DNA from: Aeromonas molluscorum 848
Lineage (GTDB): Bacteria; Pseudomonadota; Gammaproteobacteria; Enterobacterales; Aeromonadaceae
NCBI RefSeq assembly: GCF_000388115.1
Contig: NZ_AQGQ01000002.1
Location: 1-64,000, forward strand
Reading direction: 5' to 3'
DNA: 64,000 nucleotides
Shown here: positions 20,404-28,177 of the stretch, one piece after another
How the letters are laid out: the number at the start of each line of letters is the position of its first letter
Numbering within the stretch: the first letter of the stretch is position 1
Made by a program: the position numbers and the translations under genes
The notes under the pieces: model-generated
Seen by the model: the letters and a program-made list of their open reading frames with translations, nothing else
What the model was told of the DNA's origin: nothing
Database searches by the model: none

Positions 20404-21518
20404 TAACGGGTCTCCTGGACAAGGTGAGCGATGGCGGTATGGATCTGGTCGAGCTGGGCTGCGCTGACGCTGCGTACGTCTATCTCGATATGGCCTTCAT
20501 TGGCTTTGTAGCCGCGACAGTAGATGGCCGGATTGCCCCCTTGCAGGCGCTGCACCAGCTGGGTCGTATTCATTGGGAGTCTGGCATGGTCGAAGGCAAT
20601 GTCGGTGCGGGCTATGTCTCGTCCGGCACTGTCCCAGATCACGCTGGCGCTGACGCCCGGCAGTTGATTCAACTGCTCGATGAAAGGGGTCATCTTGGCG
20701 ACCATGGCGGCGCCGCTCTCCTTCTCGCGGGCTAGGTAGCGCTCTATGGCATGGGTCAGGCCGAGGATCCCCTCCTTGCCGACCTTCATGGCACGGCCGA
20801 TGCCGTTGCTTTGCTGCTTGACCCACTCCACATACTGATGCTTGCCGAGTACCAGGCCACTGGTTGGGCCCTCGATGGCCTTGGCGCCACTGTAGATGAC
20901 CAGGTCGGCCCCGAGTCGATAGTAGAGCTGCAGATCCTCCTCGGCCGCCGCATCGACGATGAGCGGCAGCTGGTGGGCCTGGGCCACGTCGACCGCCTCT
21001 GCGACCGACAGCATGCTCTTCTGCACGCAGTGGTGGGATTTGATATAGAGGATGGCGGCGGTATTGGGCGTAATGGCCGCCGTCAGCTGGGCCGGACTGC
21101 ATTCGTTGGCATAACCCGCCTCGACCAGCTTGCCGCCGCCGAGGTTGATCATGGTGCCAACCGGGGCGCCGAAGTTCACGTTATGGCCCTTGGCCAACAC
21201 GATTTCGCTTGGCACCTGATGCGGGTGGGCATGCAGCTGTTCCAGACGGTAGGGATCGCCGCGCACTATCATGGCGGCCACCGATTGGGCGATGCCAGCG
21301 GAGGCGCAGGAGACCACTACGGCATCCTCTACGTCCAGCAGGCGGGCGATATAGGCGCCGGTCTTGTTGACCAGATCCTTCACCTCGAAGTAGTGATCCA
21401 GGCCGAAGTTGACCGCCTCGACCACCTCATGTTCCGGGGTGGATACCCCGAGGATGGTCATGCGGCCGGAGGCGTTGATCACCGGCTTGAGGTCATATTT
21501 TTCATAGACGGAAGACAT
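20403..21518 (-). CDS. DgaE-family PLP-dependent ammonia-lyase
   Basis: 371 residues from the ATG at 21518. SelA/cystathionine-like PLP fold: Lys213 in YSGAKAIEGPTSG binds PLP, and Asp189 in IVDAAAEED pairs with the ring nitrogen. Salmonella DgaE turns D-glucosaminate 6-phosphate into KDGP plus ammonia; this protein probably makes the keto-deoxy acid used by the next gene's aldolase. A longer start at 21533 exists, but GGGGA sits before 21518. The start lies inside the end of the amidohydrolase gene (17-base overlap). Confidence 0.85.
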   Translation of the reverse strand: MSSVYEKYDLKPVINASGRMTILGVSTPEHEVVEAVNFGLDHYFEVKDLVNKTGAYIARLLDVEDAVVVSCASAGIAQSVAAMIVRGDPYRLEQLHAHPHQVPSEIVLAKGHNVNFGAPVGTMINLGGGKLVEAGYANECSPAQLTAAITPNTAAILYIKSHHCVQKSMLSVAEAVDVAQAHQLPLIVDAAAEEDLQLYYRLGADLVIYSGAKAIEGPTSGLVLGKHQYVEWVKQQSNGIGRAMKVGKEGILGLTHAIERYLAREKESGAAMVAKMTPFIEQLNQLPGVSASVIWDSAGRDIARTDIAFDHARLPMNTTQLVQRLQGGNPAIYCRGYKANEGHIEIDVRSVSAAQLDQIHTAIAHLVQETR

Positions 21519-22638
21519 GATGAGATTCCCCATATTGAGTCAGAGTCAGTTTGCCGGCCACCAGAGCGGCGACAGGCATCAGCTGGTGGTCGCCGCTGCG
21601 GTGCTGCGCCTCGGTATCGGCGAACAGGTGCGGCTGGTGGGCCAGCTCGAACAGGGTCAGGTCGGCATCGGCCCCCACCGTCAGCCGCCCCTTGTCATGG
21701 AGGCGCAGGGCATCGGCGGCTCGGTCGGTGACGCAAGCGATGACCCGATCCAGAGGCAGGCCGATGGCCAAAAATTTGGACATGACGTGGGCCAGGCTGT
21801 AGACGGGGCCCTTGATGCGGTTTTTGCAGTAGATATCCGAGCTGATGGTGTCCGGCAGCACGCCTGCCTTGATGGCCTGCTCTGCCACCTCGAAGCTGAA
21901 GCTGGCGCCGCCGTGGCCTACGTCCATCAGCAAGCCGCGAGTCATGGCACTGCGCACTGAATGCCTGAGCTCTCCGGCAGGAGTCAGAATGCGATTGGGC
22001 TTGCCGTTATAGCAATGGGTCAGCAGATCGCCCTGGCCGAGCAGGGCGACCAGCTCATCCAGATCCGGCGGGGTGTTGCCCACATGCACCATGAGCGGCA
22101 GATTGCCGTTGTCGCGCTGGATCTGCTTGGCGATGCGCAGCGGCGCCAGGCCGTTCTCGCCCACCACGCTGCCACTCATCCGAGCCTTGATGCCGACGAT
22201 GAAGCCGGGGTGACGGCGGATGGCCGCCTGGGCCAGGTCCGGATCGATGTCGGTGCGGTTAGCCAGCTCATTTTGACGCAGCAGACCGATGCGGGAGATG
22301 TTGAGCAGGGCATGGACCCGGGTCTGGCATTGCTCCGTCAGTTCCTTGAACTCGTCCACATCGTCGGCGCCGGTGCTGCCGGCGTCGATGACGGTGGTGA
22401 CGCCGGCTTCGACTCCTATCTTGTCCGGCTCATCCTGATAGATGGGGGACTTGGAGTAGCAGTGGGTGTGGGAGTCTATCCAGCCGGCGCTGAGATAGAG
22501 GTTGCCAGCGAGATCCAGTTCGCGGCTGGCCTGGGCCGTGCCGAGTTGGCCGAGGGCGGCAATCTTGCCCGCTGCAATGGCCACATCGGTCAGCTCGCCG
22601 CAGGCCAGGCGTGCTCGCCTGAAGATGATGTCGTACAT
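21502..22638 (-). CDS. amidohydrolase/deacetylase family metallohydrolase (EF_0837/AHA_3915 type)
   Basis: 378 residues, TIM-barrel amidohydrolase related to D-aminoacylases and dihydroorotases. Metal ligands seen: His57 and His59 in DSHTHC, the carbamylated-Lys region VGIKARMSG, the His in MVHVGNTPP, LTHCYNG, and the catalytic Asp in TISSDIYCKN. It is cytoplasmic, with no signal peptide. Predicted to remove an N-acyl group before the DgaE-type lyase acts. The ATG at 22638 has GAGG five bases upstream, just past a long hairpin. Substrate unproven. Confidence 0.83.
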   Translation of the reverse strand: MYDIIFRRARLACGELTDVAIAAGKIAALGQLGTAQASRELDLAGNLYLSAGWIDSHTHCYSKSPIYQDEPDKIGVEAGVTTVIDAGSTGADDVDEFKELTEQCQTRVHALLNISRIGLLRQNELANRTDIDPDLAQAAIRRHPGFIVGIKARMSGSVVGENGLAPLRIAKQIQRDNGNLPLMVHVGNTPPDLDELVALLGQGDLLTHCYNGKPNRILTPAGELRHSVRSAMTRGLLMDVGHGGASFSFEVAEQAIKAGVLPDTISSDIYCKNRIKGPVYSLAHVMSKFLAIGLPLDRVIACVTDRAADALRLHDKGRLTVGADADLTLFELAHQPHLFADTEAQHRSGDHQLMPVAALVAGKLTLTQYGESHHVFRL

Positions 22639-22653
22639 AGGATGCCTCGCAGG

Positions 22654-22685
22654 TTCTGTTCGCCACCTTGGGGTGGCGAACAGAA
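22654..22685. repeat. 14-bp hairpin inside the accessory operon
   Basis: Perfect arms TTCTGTTCGCCACC / GGTGGCGAACAGAA with a four-base loop. It starts three bases after the DUF4310 stop and ends 15 bases before the amidohydrolase ATG. There is no T run, so it looks like an mRNA-stability or processing element separating the membrane genes from the enzyme genes. Confidence 0.7.
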
Positions 22686-22688
22686 GGG

Positions 22689-23339
22689 TCAGGAGATGGC
22701 GATCGGGAAGAAGGCTCCCAGCAGCATGGCGCCGAGTATGGCTCCGCCGGTGATGGGTTTGCCCCAGAGGTAGAACAGCAGGGCACCAAACAGGGATCCG
22801 AGTCCAATGGGGATGGAGGCCCCGATGGCGGAGAGGATGATCAAGGGGCCCAGGAAGCGGCCTGAGCTGTTGCCTGCCCCCATCATCACATCTGCCCCGT
22901 AGGTCGAGTCACTCTGGTTCACGGTAAATTTGCGCGCCAGTATGATGAGGCCGCCGATGGCGAGACCAATGACCATGCCGGTTGCAAGCGCGGCGCCAAA
23001 GTTCTCCACCGGGTACATGATGCCTGCGCCCATCAGCAGGGCAGGGATCCCCAAACCAACCCCGGTCTGGATGGCCCCGCCTATGTCGAGTATCCCCACC
23101 AGGGAGCCCTCGATGATGCGGGCAAACAGGAAGCTGGCCCCGAAGGCGGCGACGGCACCATAGACGCCGGTATCCATGCCAGCGCGCAGCATGGAGACGA
23201 AGGCCACTTCGTTGAAGGCACCCACGCCATAGAGGTAGTACATGTGGGTACCGGCAAAGACACCGGCCGAGAGCAGCCCGATGAAGATGGGGAAGGACCA
23301 GTCGGCATACCAGAAGTTGTTTCTCAGTTTCTCATCCAT
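22689..23339 (-). CDS. DUF4310 family membrane protein (EF_0833/AHA_3914 type)
   Basis: 216 residues from the ATG at 23339; an upstream in-frame start lies inside DUF4311 and is not needed. Mostly hydrophobic with about five to six membrane segments and Gly-rich helices (DIGGAIQTGVGLGIPALLMG). In other bacteria it always sits with DUF4311, DUF4312 and the SFCGS protein. I see no ATPase or binding protein in the operon, so these membrane proteins may form a secondary or PTS-like permease. Function not established. Confidence 0.8.
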   Translation of the reverse strand: MDEKLRNNFWYADWSFPIFIGLLSAGVFAGTHMYYLYGVGAFNEVAFVSMLRAGMDTGVYGAVAAFGASFLFARIIEGSLVGILDIGGAIQTGVGLGIPALLMGAGIMYPVENFGAALATGMVIGLAIGGLIILARKFTVNQSDSTYGADVMMGAGNSSGRFLGPLIILSAIGASIPIGLGSLFGALLFYLWGKPITGGAILGAMLLGAFFPIAIS

Positions 23340-23349
23340 GGGATAGCCC

Positions 23350-24126
23350 TTATTTGCTGCTAAGCAGGTTATGGACGTTATCCAGCCACAGGGGGATGCC
23401 CAGGTGGAAAGACTCAATCAGTTTCATGTCGAAGCCGCGGAAGAATCCGCTCAGCACGAACAGCAGCACGATGGCGGTCATCATTACCTTGGTGACATGG
23501 TTCCAGCCGCTCTCTTCCACGCCTTTACCGATCAGGATGCCAAGCACCAGGCCCGGTACTGCGTTACCCATGATGAGCTGGGCCAGCCCTCCGAAGATGG
23601 TGGCCCAGAAGCCGGACTTCTTGCCCGCTTCTATGGCCGCCAGCCAGAAGATCACCGGCATGATGGTGTTGACCAGCAGGTTTGCGGCGGGGACCAGCAC
23701 CTTGACCGCGGTCACCTGCAGCGCCTCTGGTACGGCGGCTGCCGTACTGTTGAGGAAGGCAACCACGATGGCACCAATGATGCCGCCAGCGATCGCCATC
23801 TTCTTGGGATCGTGCAAGGTCGTGGCCAGATCCCGGTTCTTGATCATCAACACGGCCGTGGCCCAGTGGGGGATGATGCGGTGATCCACGTCCTGGGTGA
23901 AGGCACCGGCCGCCACGGTTGAAGCCCAAGCGTTGAAGAAGAAGCCCAGACCGAAGGAGAAGTGGGAGGCAGGATCCCCTTCACAGGAGTTGAGCTCCCC
24001 CAGGGTACGAAATGCCCCCATGCCCTGTACTGTCGGTGCATGGAACATGCGGGCCGCTCCGGCCCCAACCCCGACCCCCACCAGGCCGCCGATGATCAGC
24101 GACTTGATAAAAATGATTAGAAACAT
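23350..24126 (-). CDS. DUF4311 family membrane protein (EF_0832/AHA_3913 type)
   Basis: 258 residues with about six to seven membrane segments. A conserved-looking soluble loop GELNSCEGDPASHFSFGLG follows the first helix, and NTIMPVIFWLAAIEAGKKSG and MGNAVPGLVLG occur between later helices. It starts 24 bases after DUF4312 and ends ten bases before DUF4310; with that protein it is the likely membrane channel of the system. The family has no assigned function that I know of. Confidence 0.8.
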   Translation of the reverse strand: MFLIIFIKSLIIGGLVGVGVGAGAARMFHAPTVQGMGAFRTLGELNSCEGDPASHFSFGLGFFFNAWASTVAAGAFTQDVDHRIIPHWATAVLMIKNRDLATTLHDPKKMAIAGGIIGAIVVAFLNSTAAAVPEALQVTAVKVLVPAANLLVNTIMPVIFWLAAIEAGKKSGFWATIFGGLAQLIMGNAVPGLVLGILIGKGVEESGWNHVTKVMMTAIVLLFVLSGFFRGFDMKLIESFHLGIPLWLDNVHNLLSSK

Positions 24127-24150
24127 GCAACCTATCCTTTTTGAATCGCG

Positions 24151-24447
24151 TTACACCCGGGTGAAGTCCACCTGTCGGGTATCGATCGCGTTGATGCTGA
24201 CCTGGATCTCGAGTTCGACCCGAAATTCGTGGCGTGTCCGTGGCAGGAAGAAGAACAGGAACTTCTCGACCCGGGTCGACTCCTCTGCCTTGAGCACCTT
24301 GACCGCGAGCGGTTCGACCCGCAGCAGCACCTGCTCTGTCTCCTTGAGCAGGTTTTGCTGCACCTTGCTGAGCGCGGCGGCAAAGGCTTGTTGCCGAGTG
24401 GAACCCTTTCCGCTCACGACCACCTGGCTGGTGAACTGGTGCTGCAT
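24151..24447 (-). CDS. DUF4312 family protein (EF_0831/AHA_3912 type)
   Basis: 98 residues, soluble, with alternating amphipathic strands and one helix (QQAFAAALSKVQQNLLKE). No catalytic motif, Cys or conserved His stands out. Its start overlaps the SFCGS stop by one base (TGATG), so the two small proteins are probably made in equal amounts and act together. It may be a cytoplasmic component of the DUF4310/4311 transporter; this is inference from gene order. Confidence 0.78.
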   Translation of the reverse strand: MQHQFTSQVVVSGKGSTRQQAFAAALSKVQQNLLKETEQVLLRVEPLAVKVLKAEESTRVEKFLFFFLPRTRHEFRVELEIQVSINAIDTRQVDFTRV

Positions 24448-24812
24448 CAGGCGCGCCCGTGCTTCTTGGCGAAGGCTTCGATCAGCTTCTGACCCAGCTC
24501 TTCCTTGTCCATGAAACCGAAGCCGAGCACCACACAGCCATCATTGATGGCGGTGACGCCCTCTTCGACGGAGCGCATGCCATAGCGGCACTTATAGCCG
24601 TATTTGGTCTGGGCCGTGATGGCGCCAGCGCCGCCGCTGCCACAGAAGGAGATGCCAAGATCCGCCTGCTCCTTGTTCATCACATCGCCAAGTTTCATGT
24701 CCGCGGCCATGCCGGGGATCACGGTGACCTCGGCCCCGGCCGCACTGGCACCGGCTCCTACTTTCTGACCTTTACCGAGACGATCGCCGATCACGAGTTT
24801 GATAGCTGACAT
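24447..24812 (-). CDS. SFCGS family glycine-rich protein (EF_0830/AHA_3911 type)
   Basis: 121 residues, soluble. The name-giving motif is ISFCGSGGAGAI, with Cys57; a second Cys75 lies in YKCRYGMRS. The N-terminus KLVIGDRLGKGQKVGAGASA could be a nucleotide- or phosphate-loop-like turn. Size and a reactive Cys recall PTS EIIB proteins, but the Cys position differs, so I do not call it EIIB. AAGGAG lies seven bases before the ATG, which directly follows the PRD-gene stop. Confidence 0.8.
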   Translation of the reverse strand: MSAIKLVIGDRLGKGQKVGAGASAAGAEVTVIPGMAADMKLGDVMNKEQADLGISFCGSGGAGAITAQTKYGYKCRYGMRSVEEGVTAINDGCVVLGFGFMDKEELGQKLIEAFAKKHGRA

Positions 24813-25169
24813 TTAGTGGTCTCCTTTGACTGAGCTGAGTTCATTTTCTTTGGCCACTTCGAAGTGGACAGATAACAGATGGGCTTCTTCATAGGCCAGG
24901 TTGTCTAGCCAGGCGACGACCTGTTCGGCCAGCCGCAGTGACAGGGGGGAGATCTCGTCAAACAGAGAGAGATCCACTTCCGGCAGGGCTTCGCCACTGT
25001 AAGAGCGCCACACCATGGCCTTGACGTGGGAGGCGAGCATCTGCTGCTGCACGTCATTGGGTACTATTCCGCGCTCGGCGAGCAGGGGATAGATGCGGGC
25101 CAGGGTATCGGTACTCTTGCGCGCTATCTGCGGGCTGCTGGGGGTGAGGCCGTGATTACTTGCTTGCAA
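24813..25169 (-). CDS. stand-alone PRD domain protein (EF_0829/AHA_3910 type)
   Basis: 118 residues. A single PTS regulation domain with the two expected histidines: His48 in LASHVKAM and His102 in LLSVHFEVAKE. No DNA- or RNA-binding domain is attached. The frame is open further upstream, but AGGAG lies eight bases before the TTG at 25169, and that start gives the usual length. First gene of the operon. It may be phosphorylated by PTS proteins and act on the transporter or on the PRD regulator at the other end; that role is inference. Confidence 0.78.
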   Translation of the reverse strand: MQASNHGLTPSSPQIARKSTDTLARIYPLLAERGIVPNDVQQQMLASHVKAMVWRSYSGEALPEVDLSLFDEISPLSLRLAEQVVAWLDNLAYEEAHLLSVHFEVAKENELSSVKGDH

Positions 25170-25350
25170 AGTCTTCTCTCCTGATGACGACGAGATGGTG
25201 ACGACGAGATATGGGATTACCCTATTCCTCCCCGGGAGGGACAGGGAGGCAGGCTTTTTCCACAAGCAAATGGAAATTCGGCGTCAGCGGTGCTGAGGGA
25301 GGGATTTTCTTGACCTGGATCCGGTGATTGGGTGTCAAGGGGGCTGAGGA

Positions 25351-25366
25351 TGTGAGCAACCTCACA
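25351..25366. promoter_or_regulatory. CRP binding site, promoter-proximal
   Basis: Perfect TGTGA-N6-TCACA. Centre at 25358.5, about 190 bases upstream of the PRD-gene start. A GAAAAT -10-like hexamer at 25309-25304 (minus strand) would place the centre at -61.5, the classic class I activation position. Confidence 0.8.
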
Positions 25367-25375
25367 GCTCGGTGG

Positions 25376-25389
25376 CGCAAGCGCTTGCG
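25376..25389. promoter_or_regulatory. 14-bp palindromic operator, LacI-family type
   Basis: CGCAAGCGCTTGCG, a perfect palindrome. The core AAGCGCTT fits the AAnCGnTT pattern of LacI-family operators. It lies between the two CRP boxes. No LacI-family gene is in the window, so the binder is unknown; the PRD regulator is the other candidate. Confidence 0.6.
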
Positions 25390-25406
25390 AAGCCAGGTGC
25401 AGGAAG

Positions 25407-25422
25407 TGTGACCTTGTTCACA
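25407..25422. promoter_or_regulatory. CRP binding site, distal
   Basis: Second perfect TGTGA-N6-TCACA, centred 56 bp from the first. It lies close behind degS, whose stop is at 25498, but points to control of the accessory operon because degS is transcribed towards it. Confidence 0.75.
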
Positions 25423-25459
25423 TCAGGGAAGGAGGGCAGTGGGGGCGTGGGAGTCAGAT

Positions 25460-25485
25460 GGCGGACGGAATGAGTCCCGTCCGCC
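25460..25485 (-). terminator. hairpin after degS
   Basis: Arms GGCGGACGG / CCGTCCGCC with an eight-base loop, 12 bases after the degS stop. No T run follows, so termination may be incomplete. Confidence 0.5.
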
Positions 25486-25497
25486 TCAGGGTCAGGG

Positions 25498-26622
25498 TCA
25501 GCTGGCGCTGGCCGCACTGGTGGCGTCTTGCTGGTTCTGGTAGCGCAGGTCTTCTTCTATGGTCACCGTCAGTTCGAGAGGCTTGCCGTCGCGGATCACC
25601 GAAATCTTCATCTGGGCGCCGGGTCGGCTCTCGACAATCCTATCCATGGCGGCCCGGACGCCGCTGATGGCCTCGCCATTGATCTTGAGCAGCACATCCC
25701 CTCGTTGCATACCGCCCTTGGCGGCAGGGCCGGCAGGATCCAGGCTTTCGACCACCAGGCCACGCAGATCACCCAGGTTCATCATGCGCGCCACTATGGG
25801 ATTGATCTCGACGCTGGAGATGCCGAGATAGCCACGGATGACCCGGCCATTGGCGATCAACTCGTCCATGATGCGTTTGGCCAGGCGATAGGGGATGGCG
25901 AAGCTGATACCGTAGCTCTCCTGGTTGCCGTTCAGGTGATAGGCGGCGGTGTTGATACCGACCAGGTTGCCATTGGTATTGACCAGGGCCCCCCCTGAAT
26001 TGCCCTCGTTGATGGCGGCATCGGTCTGCAGCAGATCCTGACGGCCATTGCTGTCAGGCCCCATGCTGGAGAGACCGAGGCGACCCGTGGCGCTGATGAT
26101 GCCCTGAGTGATGGTCTGACCGACGTTATAGGGGTTGCCGATGGCGAGCACCACATCCCCGACGTCTGGGCGAAGATCGGGATCCTGGGGGATCACCGGC
26201 AGGTTGTCTGACTCGATATAGAGTACGGCCAAGTCGGTGAGCTTGTCGGTACCGACCAGCTCCGCGCTGTACACTCGGCCATCTTGCAGTGCGACTATGA
26301 TCTGGTCCGCATCGGCGATGACATGGTAGTTGGTCAGCACATGGCCACGCTGGTTCATGATGACCCCGGAGCCCAGCCCCTGGGGCCTGAGTTCGGCTTT
26401 CTCGCCACGATTTCCGGCGAAACTGCGGGTGTAGATATTGACCACGGCAGGACCTGCGCGGTGGGCGGCATAGGAGAAGCTCATCTCCCGGCTGTTACTG
26501 ATGAGGTCGGGCAGCAGGGCGCCGCCTTTGAGGCTGGGGAAGAACAGCAGTAATAGGGCCGCGACCATGAGGCCAAAGGCGATTGACTTACCCAAGTAGC
26601 TGATCAGAGGTGGGATTTTCAT
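25498..26622 (-). CDS. degS: site-1 envelope stress protease DegS
   Basis: 374 residues. One N-terminal membrane anchor (SIAFGLMVAALLLLFFPSL), a trypsin-like domain with catalytic His in TNYHVIADADQ, Asp in TDLAVLYIE and Ser in GNSGGALVN, and a single PDZ domain (about 265-355). DegS senses misfolded porin C-termini through the PDZ and cuts RseA, releasing sigma-E. It follows degQ on the same strand but a terminator lies between them, so it probably has its own promoter. ATG at 26622. Confidence 0.95.
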   Translation of the reverse strand: MKIPPLISYLGKSIAFGLMVAALLLLFFPSLKGGALLPDLISNSREMSFSYAAHRAGPAVVNIYTRSFAGNRGEKAELRPQGLGSGVIMNQRGHVLTNYHVIADADQIIVALQDGRVYSAELVGTDKLTDLAVLYIESDNLPVIPQDPDLRPDVGDVVLAIGNPYNVGQTITQGIISATGRLGLSSMGPDSNGRQDLLQTDAAINEGNSGGALVNTNGNLVGINTAAYHLNGNQESYGISFAIPYRLAKRIMDELIANGRVIRGYLGISSVEINPIVARMMNLGDLRGLVVESLDPAGPAAKGGMQRGDVLLKINGEAISGVRAAMDRIVESRPGAQMKISVIRDGKPLELTVTIEEDLRYQNQQDATSAASAS

Positions 26623-26670
26623 TTCATTCTCATTGCGGCTCGCTGCCAGCAGAGAATAACACTAACGGTG

Positions 26671-26705
26671 AATAAAAATCACCCGCGACCTGAGTCGCGG
26701 GTGAT
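26671..26705 (-). terminator. terminator of degQ
   Basis: 12-bp stem ATCACCCGCGAC / GTCGCGGGTGAT with a four-base loop, followed on the minus strand by TTTTATT. Confidence 0.88.
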
Positions 26706-26737
26706 TGGGGTGACGGCTCGGCTCGATCAGGACGGGA

Positions 26738-28096
26738 TCAACGGATCACCAGGTAGAGAGAGGAATCGCCGCGCTGGATGTTGAGGGCCAGTACATCCGG
26801 CTTGTTCTTCAACGCCTTGGTCAGGTCGGCGAGGGCATTCACCCGCAGCCGGTTGACCCCGATGATCACATCCCCCTTCTGCAAGCCGGTAGCGGCTGCC
26901 GGGGAGCGCGGATCTATCTCGGAGACGGCCACGCCAGCCACGGGATCCGTGGTGGTGCTCAGCTTGGCGCCTTCCAGTGCCGGATGCAGGGCGCTGGCAC
27001 GCACCTCGCTGTCATCGGCCTGTTTCAGGGTAACCTTGACGCTCTCCTCTTTGCCGTCGCGCACTATGCCGAGGGTGACTTGCTTGCCGGCGCCCATGGT
27101 CGCGATTTTGGCACGCAGTTCCCCAAACGAACGTATGGCCTTGCCATCAATGCTGGAGATGATATCACCGGCCTTGATGCCAGCCTTGTCGGCTGAGGAG
27201 CCCGGCATGACCTGGTTGACGAAGGCGCCATTTTGCTTGGTGGAGCCGAAGGTCTTGGCGAGATCGGAGGTCAGTTCGGCGCCTGTGATACCCAGTTGGC
27301 CACGGCGTACCTCGCCGAACTTGATGATCTGCTCGGACAGGTCGCGCACCATGTTGGATGGAATGGCAAAGCCAATGCCAATGTTACCGCCGTTCGGACC
27401 CAAGATGGCGGTATTGATACCGATCAGCTCGCCACGCAGGTTGAGCAAGGCCCCACCTGAGTTACCCGAGTTGATGGCTGCGTCAGTCTGAATAAAGTTT
27501 TCGAAGTTCTCTATGTTCAGACCGCTCCGTCCCAGGGCGGAGACGATGCCAGAGGTGACCGTCTGACCCAGGCCGAAGGGGTTGCCGATGGCCAGGGCAT
27601 AATCCCCGACTCTCAGCTCGTCGGAGTCAGCCATCTTGATGGCAGTCAGGTCATCAGCCTTGATCTGCAGCAGAGCGATATCGGACTGCTTGTCCTCGCC
27701 AATCTTCTTGGCCGTAAACTCGCGGCCATCCTTGAGGCTGACCTTGATCTCGTCCGCCTCGTGGATGACGTGAGCATTGGTGATCACATAGCCTTTCTTG
27801 GCATCAATGATGACCCCGGAACCGAGTGCCTGGAAGGGTTGCTCGCTGACCTGTTCGTCAGGCATGTTGGGGCCGAAGAAGAAGCGGAATTGCTCGGGTA
27901 GACGCTGTCTGGTGACTTTCTTGCCAGAGACAGAGATGTTGACCACCGCAGGGGTCACCTGTTCCAGCACGGGGGCCAGACTCGGGATATCCTGGTTTCC
28001 CATCAGGGAAGGCAGTGCCGCCTGGGCAGGGGCCGCAGACATGGCGATACCGACGCTGAGGGCTAGTACGCTGAGCAGAGAAAGAGGTTTACGCAT
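26738..28096 (-). CDS. degQ: periplasmic serine protease DegQ (DegP/HtrA family)
   Basis: 452 residues from the ATG at 28096, which opens a clean signal peptide (MRKPLSLLSVLALSVGIAMS); earlier in-frame codons are not used. Protease domain with His in NAHVIHEADE, Asp in SDIALLQIK and Ser in GNSGGALLNL, followed by two PDZ domains (about 255-345 and 365-450). It degrades and refolds damaged envelope proteins. The short Q-linker is nearer to DegQ than DegP, and the neighbour degS supports DegQ. Confidence 0.94.
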   Translation of the reverse strand: MRKPLSLLSVLALSVGIAMSAAPAQAALPSLMGNQDIPSLAPVLEQVTPAVVNISVSGKKVTRQRLPEQFRFFFGPNMPDEQVSEQPFQALGSGVIIDAKKGYVITNAHVIHEADEIKVSLKDGREFTAKKIGEDKQSDIALLQIKADDLTAIKMADSDELRVGDYALAIGNPFGLGQTVTSGIVSALGRSGLNIENFENFIQTDAAINSGNSGGALLNLRGELIGINTAILGPNGGNIGIGFAIPSNMVRDLSEQIIKFGEVRRGQLGITGAELTSDLAKTFGSTKQNGAFVNQVMPGSSADKAGIKAGDIISSIDGKAIRSFGELRAKIATMGAGKQVTLGIVRDGKEESVKVTLKQADDSEVRASALHPALEGAKLSTTTDPVAGVAVSEIDPRSPAAATGLQKGDVIIGVNRLRVNALADLTKALKNKPDVLALNIQRGDSSLYLVIR

Positions 28097-28177
28097 ATGA
28101 ATAACAGCTCCCAGTTGATTGACAGTGCTTTCGCCAAGAATCTGACTACGGATCAAGGCATTAGTTCAAAGAAAGTG

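Noticed and set aside
25249-25262. sigma-54 promoter-like TGGA...TGC before the accessory operon
   Set aside because: The GG to GC spacing is one base short of the -24/-12 rule, and the regulator lacks the AAA+ domain needed to activate sigma-54.
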